IMG/VR virus record: IMGVR_UViG_3300047163_000050
Coordinates: 1-35,426 of that record
Strand: one strand, 5' to 3'
Length of the DNA stretch: 35,426 nucleotides
Source: a virus
Shown here in pieces: positions 32,021 to 35,426 of the stretch. Made by a program: the position numbers and the translations under genes. Numbering within the stretch: the first letter of the stretch is position 1; each line of letters begins with the position of its first letter. Below the pieces are notes generated by a model. The model did not search any database. It saw only the letters and a program-made list of their open reading frames with translations, and was not told where the DNA came from.

Positions 32021-32049
32021 CTAATATAGGCCACTGGCCTATGTGTCAA
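32021..32049 (-). promoter_or_regulatory. Cassette promoter with palindromic operator
   Basis: On the minus strand, a perfect -35 TTGACA (32049-32044) is followed by two possible -10 elements: TATATT after 15 bases (32028-32023) or TATTAG after 17 (32026-32021). Between them sits a perfect 17-bp palindrome, ATAGGCCA-C-TGGCCTAT (32026-32042). A protein bound there would cover the spacer, so it is probably a repressor operator. It controls the eight-gene cassette. Confidence 0.65.
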
Positions 32050-32061
32050 GCATTTTTTTCA

Positions 32062-32313
32062 TCAATAAGCGTCATGTGCGTTTTGCACAGCTTCAATCGC
32101 GCTCGCCGCATCGTCGTCCTCGTTCCCTTCCTGCAAGGCCCGATAGGCGATCTGGCCGATCTTTTCGAGTTTCCGCAGCACCTTCACGGGCACGCCGTCG
32201 AAGATCGTCACCATCTCCTCGGCCTGTTTGAGAGCCGCCGATTGCGGCATCACGAAGCCTTTCACAAGCTCCTGAATTTCGAGGAGGGCGGCATAATACT
32301 TGTCGTCGCGCAT
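32062..32313 (-). CDS. Small unknown helical protein
   Basis: An 83-residue protein, predicted mostly helical, with MRDDKYYAALLEIQELVKGF at its N-terminus, VKVLRKLEKIGQIAYRALQE further on and an acidic C-terminus. No domain is recognised. AAGGG stands about eight bases before the ATG. It is the last gene before the cassette promoter and follows the 205-residue unknown gene by 17 bases. Confidence 0.65.
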   Translation of the reverse strand: MRDDKYYAALLEIQELVKGFVMPQSAALKQAEEMVTIFDGVPVKVLRKLEKIGQIAYRALQEGNEDDDAASAIEAVQNAHDAY

Positions 32314-32330
32314 CAGAAAAACCCTTGCGA

Positions 32331-32948
32331 TTATTGATCCATTACGATGTGAGAGCGGTTTGGATTGCGCTGCCCGTAGACCACGGCGAGCTCACGAATG
32401 ACGAGCACGAGGCAGGCCTTTCCAGCGGCGCGCTGCTCTTGCACGGAGGCGTCCGGCAGCATTTCGCGCCCGATCCCGGTGTAGGTTGCCTCAATTCCGG
32501 AATCGGGCAATTCAAGGATAGCGGCCTCGGCGACGCGGTACATTTCGCTGCGGAGATGGGCACGGGCTTTGCGATACCGCTGAGCATGTTCAAGCCGCCT
32601 GTTCGCAGCACCCGTGCCGTCCCCACTGCCGCCATCCACGAATACCGCGCTCAACGGATTTACGCAAGATGCATAGGCTGCATCAAAATCGAATTTGAAT
32701 GCCTGCGCCGCCCACGCCTCGCCAAGCGTAATCGCTTTCTGCATGAGCAGCTTTCGGACCGGTGTGTTGACGATCTCTCCGGTGACGAGCGCGTTGCCGG
32801 CATCCGACAGTGCGCGGGTCTCAAGGTCGATGTCGTCGCGCTTGGCGCGATGGGCGTTGACGGCTCCTCCTGGGATGAGAGCGCGCAACTGCGCATGGGT
32901 CAGCGCCTGCTTATTGTGCTGGTTGCGCTTGCGTCTGCGCTTAGCCAT
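32331..32948 (-). CDS. Unknown early-region protein, possibly regulatory
   Basis: A 205-residue protein with a strongly basic N-terminus (MAKRRRKRNQHNKQALTHAQ), a helical middle, and a C-terminal part YRVAEAAILELPDSGIEATY then RAAGKACLVLVIRELAVVYG. The last block resembles the end of Q-like or DUF6456-type phage regulators ('r...a..lL..gL..La..Yg'), but similarity is faint. Given that the late operon appears to be under antitermination control, this gene is a candidate regulator, with low confidence. The ATG overlaps the preceding stop by eight bases. Confidence 0.6.
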   Translation of the reverse strand: MAKRRRKRNQHNKQALTHAQLRALIPGGAVNAHRAKRDDIDLETRALSDAGNALVTGEIVNTPVRKLLMQKAITLGEAWAAQAFKFDFDAAYASCVNPLSAVFVDGGSGDGTGAANRRLEHAQRYRKARAHLRSEMYRVAEAAILELPDSGIEATYTGIGREMLPDASVQEQRAAGKACLVLVIRELAVVYGQRNPNRSHIVMDQ

Positions 32949-33090
32949 CGCGGTGTCCTTTCGTGTAACGCATAAGCAAATCGTTGACCCACCACACGGC
33001 CATCGTCACGGCGGCGCCCATGAGATAGCCTGCGGCAAACGCCGCAAGCAGGGTGCCGAACGTCATGCCGGTGTTGATCGTCACGTCCAT
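32941..33090 (-). CDS. 49-residue membrane protein
   Basis: A short frame starting MDVTINTGMTFGTLLAAFAA and continuing with GYLMGAAVTMAVWWVN, a single transmembrane segment of about 20-25 residues, then a basic tail (RYTKGHRDG). The ATG overlaps the preceding gene's stop as TGATG, which decides the start over a longer frame from 33216. Small membrane proteins of this sort can act as phage holins, spanins or superinfection factors; nothing here identifies which. Confidence 0.6.
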   Translation of the reverse strand: MDVTINTGMTFGTLLAAFAAGYLMGAAVTMAVWWVNDLLMRYTKGHRDG

Positions 33091-33515
33091 CAGCGAGCGG
33101 CCTGCGGTATCGGGGCGCGGTCGCCCGCCACGAGTTTGCAGACGATGCTGAGTTCGGCCACGATCATGGCGACGCCTGCCGCGAGATCGTCGTCGTCGCC
33201 CACGGTGACGAGCCACTGGTCCTGCCGGTCGCGGATCAAATCAAGGATGCGGCGACGTTCGGTTTCTGCGGCATCGGCGACGCGAGAATTGCACTGCCGA
33301 GTGAACTGTTCGTGCGCTCCCATCATGGCGAGCCATCGTCTCGCATCCGGCAAATACGCCATCCAGCGCGGCACACCGAATTCCGGCGGCAGCGTCTCGG
33401 GCATGGGCTGTTCCTTGCCGTTCACGATGCGGATCGTCTCGTCTGCGTCTTTGCCGTCGTTCAGGCACGCGGCGCGGGCGCAGGCTTCGCTGGCGGCGTC
33501 GAACTCTGTGGTCAT
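33090..33515 (-). CDS. Unknown 141-residue protein
   Basis: The protein is helical and acidic, with DETIRIVNGKEQPMPETLPP (25-44) and EFGVPRWMAYLPDARRWLAM (45-64), and near the C-terminus ELSIVCKLVAGDRAP. I recognise no domain. Its ATG overlaps the stop of the out-of-frame reading frame in the methyltransferase gene (ATGA), not the methyltransferase stop, which lies 24 bases upstream. AAAGGA stands between that stop and the ATG. Confidence 0.7.
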   Translation of the reverse strand: MTTEFDAASEACARAACLNDGKDADETIRIVNGKEQPMPETLPPEFGVPRWMAYLPDARRWLAMMGAHEQFTRQCNSRVADAAETERRRILDLIRDRQDQWLVTVGDDDDLAAGVAMIVAELSIVCKLVAGDRAPIPQAAR

Positions 33516-34513
33516 GAGCGGCGTTCCTTTCGAGATTTACGGCTTGCAGTCTTGCGCGGCTTTGATGAATTCGGCGGCGAGGACCGCGTTGATCGCGTTG
33601 CCGTAGGCGCGTAATCGTCCCATTCGGCCCTTAACCCCTGTAGCCAGAGGGAATGAATTGGGTTGAGCTGATACCCGCCGCGCTCCATCTGAGCATTGAA
33701 CGGCGATTGTGGGTCCATTCCATTGCGGCACACCAGCTTGCATTGCGTATCCAACGAGTCCGCGATGCCTTTCGCCGCGCGGGCGATAGAGACGCCATTG
33801 CCCTTGTGATCTCGCGCTTTCGGCGTCGCCCAGCCCTTCAATGTCTGCGCTTGATCTTGGAGCGTTACCTGATGACCGCCTGCTTTGCGCTTCGCTGGGT
33901 CTTGCGGACCGCCCCGTATGTTCGTGTCCGGCGTCGGCCAGCCCACTAGAGCTATTCGAGATTGAGCTGAAAGACCCATGTTCACTTTCCGGCCATCGCC
34001 TCGGCTGTAAGTGTAGCCGCTCCCCGTCGCATCGTTCACGATCGGCGTAGGCCACCCAATAAAGGCGCTGGCGGATGTTCGGTGCGCCGACGCCCGCAGA
34101 GCACAGATCGGCAGCCCCGCAGGCATATCCCACTGCTTCCAGATCAGCGCGTACTCCGGCGAGCCATTCACGTCCATCCTTGCTCGCAGACTGTTCTCCA
34201 AAGACGACTGGAGGGCGGCACTCTTCGATGAGACGGTGAAAAGCGGGCCAGAGGTGTCGTTCGTCAAGATGGGCTTTTCGCTGTCCAGCGACCGAAAGCG
34301 GCTGACAGGGACATGATCCGGTCCAGACGGGCCGTTCATCCGGCCAGCCCGCGCGGCGAAGCGCATCCGACCAGATTCCGATACCGGCGAAGAAGTGGCA
34401 TTGGGTATAGCCTTCGAGGTCTTCAGGCTGGACTTCGATAATGCTTCGCTGGTCAACGTCTCCTGGGGCAATAAGCCCGGCAGAAATAAGGTTTCGGAGC
34501 CACTGTGCGGCAT
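33512..34513 (-). CDS. Out-of-frame reading frame overlapping the cytosine methyltransferase
   Basis: A 333-codon frame lies almost wholly inside the methyltransferase gene in another phase. It has no stop for 1 kb and carries repeated motifs: FIGWPTPIVNDATGSGYTYS, LVGWPTPDTN and KGWATPKARDHKGNG, with LNPIHSLWLQG and WDDYAPTATRS near the end. Protein predictions with this GWPTP pattern are familiar to me from other phage cytosine-methyltransferase loci, which suggests that the second frame is conserved. Its stop overlaps the next gene's ATG as ATGA, the joint used throughout this operon. The product may be real, or the pattern may only mirror conserved methyltransferase codons. Confidence 0.45.
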   Translation of the reverse strand: MPHSGSETLFLPGLLPQETLTSEALSKSSLKTSKAIPNATSSPVSESGRMRFAARAGRMNGPSGPDHVPVSRFRSLDSEKPILTNDTSGPLFTVSSKSAALQSSLENSLRARMDVNGSPEYALIWKQWDMPAGLPICALRASAHRTSASAFIGWPTPIVNDATGSGYTYSRGDGRKVNMGLSAQSRIALVGWPTPDTNIRGGPQDPAKRKAGGHQVTLQDQAQTLKGWATPKARDHKGNGVSIARAAKGIADSLDTQCKLVCRNGMDPQSPFNAQMERGGYQLNPIHSLWLQGLRAEWDDYAPTATRSTRSSPPNSSKPRKTASRKSRKERRS

Positions 34514-34544
34514 AGGGGTCGACCTCGTTGTAATAGGCGGTCAT
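33537..34544 (-). CDS. DNA cytosine-5 methyltransferase
   Basis: A 335-residue phage C5-methyltransferase. Motif I is CHFFAGIGIW (49-58), motif IV SCPCQPLSVAG (77-87) with catalytic Cys80, motif VI FGEQSAS (115-121) in which the Glu is kept although the usual ENV is EQS, motif VIII NIRQRLYWVA (156-165), and motif X MGRLRAYGNAIN near the C-terminus. The long low-complexity middle is the variable target-recognition region, so the sequence recognised cannot be read. It would protect phage DNA from restriction. The ATG at 34544 overlaps the leader peptide's stop as ATGA with GGGAG eleven bases before it; a longer frame from 34610 is unlikely. Confidence 0.92.
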   Translation of the reverse strand: MTAYYNEVDPYAAQWLRNLISAGLIAPGDVDQRSIIEVQPEDLEGYTQCHFFAGIGIWSDALRRAGWPDERPVWTGSCPCQPLSVAGQRKAHLDERHLWPAFHRLIEECRPPVVFGEQSASKDGREWLAGVRADLEAVGYACGAADLCSAGVGAPNIRQRLYWVAYADRERCDGERLHLQPRRWPESEHGSFSSISNSSSGLADAGHEHTGRSARPSEAQSRRSSGNAPRSSADIEGLGDAESARSQGQWRLYRPRGERHRGLVGYAMQAGVPQWNGPTIAVQCSDGARRVSAQPNSFPLATGVKGRMGRLRAYGNAINAVLAAEFIKAAQDCKP

Positions 34545-34603
34545 TGGGCAGGCAACTCCCGCAAAGCATCGAACACGTCGGCGGTGATAATCTGCACCGT
34601 CAT
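34541..34603 (-). CDS. 20-codon leader, remnant of a DNA methyltransferase start
   Basis: The frame encodes a peptide beginning MTVQIITADVFDALRELPA. This closely follows the opening of phage N6-adenine methyltransferases, which start '...IITGDxxDVLRxLPDxSV' just before their catalytic region. AAGGGGG about six bases upstream gives it a strong ribosome site, and its stop overlaps the cytosine methyltransferase start as ATGA. The likeliest reading is a deletion that removed an adenine methyltransferase and left its start as a coupling leader for the next gene. The peptide itself probably has no catalytic role. Confidence 0.6.
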   Translation of the reverse strand: MTVQIITADVFDALRELPAQ

Positions 34604-34632
34604 GCCGCACCCCCTTCGACCCGTCGCGGCGC

Positions 34633-34690
34633 GCGCAACATTTGGGGGCTCCCCCCTAGAGGGGGGAGAGCACCCCAAAGGATGTTGCGC
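34633..34690. repeat. Nested inverted repeat between helicase-type gene and methyltransferase
   Basis: Three nested arms are perfect: GCGCAACAT (34633-34641) with ATGTTGCGC (34682-34690), TTTGGGG (34641-34647) with CCCCAAA (34673-34679), and at the core CTCCCCCC-TAGA-GGGGGGAG (34649-34668). No run of T follows on either strand, so it is not an ordinary intrinsic terminator. It lies in the untranslated stretch before the methyltransferase leader and shares its outer arms with the TGTTGCG repeats. Confidence 0.7.
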
Positions 34691-35065
34691 TTGTTGCGCC
34701 CGCTCCTAACACGGGTTTGGCCGCAACGTTTTTGGATGTTGCGCGATGTTGCGGATGTTGCGCTTATGGGATCCATATCCATTCGCTCCATTGTCCAAGA
34801 CGACGATTTCCGGCGAGGTCGGCGATGTGGCGAGACATCATGGCGCGCTGCGCATTGTCCGCCTTACCCTCGAAAAACCCTAGATTTTCCACGTATCTCC
34901 GCAGTTTATGGCGCGTTACGCCGCGTACCCCTTTGGGCGTCCGGCCGATCCCAGGCATCGGTTCGCCCGCTTCCTCAATGGCCCATTTCACAGCTTTCAG
35001 AAACTCGGCGCGCTGTCCTTTTAGAGGGACAGGCGCAACATTTTCGTGTTGCGATTTATGTTGCG
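34634..35065. repeat. Iteron-like TGTTGCG array
   Basis: The heptamer TGTTGCG occurs directly at 34683, 34692, 34737, 34747, 34756, 35047 and 35059, and in reverse (CGCAACA) at 34634 and 35034; a variant CGCAACG lies near 34721. Several copies are preceded by GA or GGA, giving GGATGTTGCGC. The cluster begins inside the 3' part of the replicative ATPase gene and continues past its stop codon. Repeats of this kind beside a replication gene resemble iterons of an origin or binding sites for a regulator. Confidence 0.65.
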
Positions 35066-35426
35066 GCTCGCCTTCGATCTCGACGATGCACGTCGTCACC
35101 GGCGCGCCGTCCTCGTCGACCCCGATGTCGACGGAGCGGAGCGCAAAATCCCAAGTCAGACCGTCGGGGCCATCCTTCATTTTCGGGATGACGACGGAGT
35201 GCTTGCCGTTGTCCTCGACGACCTCCCATTCGCAATCGCACGCGCCGTGCAGCCCGGACCAGCCCCGCATACCTCGAGCCTCGTCCTTGCCCTTATGGTG
35301 AATCGCAACGACCAGGGAATCGAAGGCGTCGGCAATCAATCCCGCATTGGCGATAAATGACCCCATGCCTTCGGGCGCGCTTTCGTCGGCCCCGAACATC
35401 GTTCTTGAGAGCGTATCGATGACGAT
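34764..35426 (-). CDS. RepA/DnaB-like ATPase (AAA_25), C-terminal part, cut by window edge
   Basis: Only the C-terminal 220 residues are present; the frame runs off the right edge. The first residues read IVIDTLSRTMFGADES, the Walker B strand and following loop of RecA-like phage replication helicases of the AAA_25/RepA group. VVAIHHKGKDEARGMRGWSG, with its HH.GKD..RG.RG pattern, is the next conserved block. A winged-helix-like tail follows the Gly/Pro linker (AEFLKAVKWAIEEAGEPMPG and later YVENLGFFEG). Such proteins unwind DNA at the phage origin, often with a fused primase domain upstream, which is not visible here. Confidence 0.85.
   Translation of the reverse strand: MVIDTLSRTMFGADESAPEGMGSFIANAGLIADAFDSLVVAIHHKGKDEARGMRGWSGLHGACDCEWEVVEDNGKHSVVIPKMKDGPDGLTWDFALRSVDIGVDEDGAPVTTCIVEIEGEPQHKSQHENVAPVPLKGQRAEFLKAVKWAIEEAGEPMPGIGRTPKGVRGVTRHKLRRYVENLGFFEGKADNAQRAMMSRHIADLAGNRRLGQWSEWIWIP

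Noticed and set aside
1-35426. tRNA genes, CRISPR arrays, integrase and attachment sites
   Set aside because: No cloverleaf-like sequence, regular spaced repeats, tyrosine or serine recombinase motifs or duplicated ends were seen; the TGTTGCG repeats are too short and irregular for CRISPR.

Overview
The window is part of a contractile-tailed (myovirus-type) phage or prophage genome. All confident genes lie on the minus strand and are read from the right edge to the left. Base composition is GC-rich, and many start/stop codons overlap (ATGA, TGATG, TAATG). The head and tail proteins belong to families common in phages of Alphaproteobacteria and Betaproteobacteria; an alphaproteobacterial host is my best guess, with low confidence. 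No integrase, attachment site, tRNA or host gene is visible, so prophage and free phage cannot be told apart.

Layout in transcription order. (1) About 35426-32062: the C-terminal part of a replicative helicase/primase-type ATPase cut by the window edge. Next come an array of TGTTGCG repeats, a nested hairpin, a 20-codon leader that looks like the beheaded start of a phage DNA methyltransferase, and a cytosine methyltransferase gene carrying a second, out-of-frame open reading frame almost as long as itself. Four small unknown genes follow, one encoding a 49-residue membrane protein. (2) 32049-27304: an eight-gene cassette with its own promoter and a perfect 17-bp palindrome as likely operator. 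It encodes a CGH/CxxC protein, an unknown basic protein, a VWA/MIDAS protein, a one-repeat DUF1456 protein, an unknown protein, an IbrA-like PP-loop (PAPS-reductase-type) enzyme, an IbrB-like ParB-fold protein and a last unknown. It looks less GC-rich than the structural genes. (3) 27303-26928: a remnant of an IS200/IS605 transposase, a symmetric terminator-like hairpin, a strong promoter with a dyad operator, and an intrinsic terminator just before the packaging genes, which suggests antitermination control of the late operon. (4) 26927-12732: terminase small and large subunits, portal, MuF head protein, three consecutive small proteins with signal peptides, prohead protease/scaffold, cement protein, major capsid protein, head-completion and neck proteins, tail terminator and tail sheath. 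(5) 12720-88: tail tube, tail assembly chaperone(s), a short tape measure with a lysozyme domain, baseplate hub, plug, spike and wedge (Dit-like, Pam3-type plug, gp27-like hub, Gp138 spike, gp25/W, J, DUF2612), and two fibre proteins, the last with a lipobox-like signal peptide.

The late genes form one nearly gap-free assembly line: DNA packaging, head, neck, sheath/tube, baseplate, fibres. The most unusual parts are the VWA/DUF1456/IbrA/IbrB cassette, the dual-coding methyltransferase locus with its repeats, and the cluster of apparently exported proteins inside the head genes. No lysis cassette was recognised, and the plus strand carries only one credible small reading frame (7702-7779).
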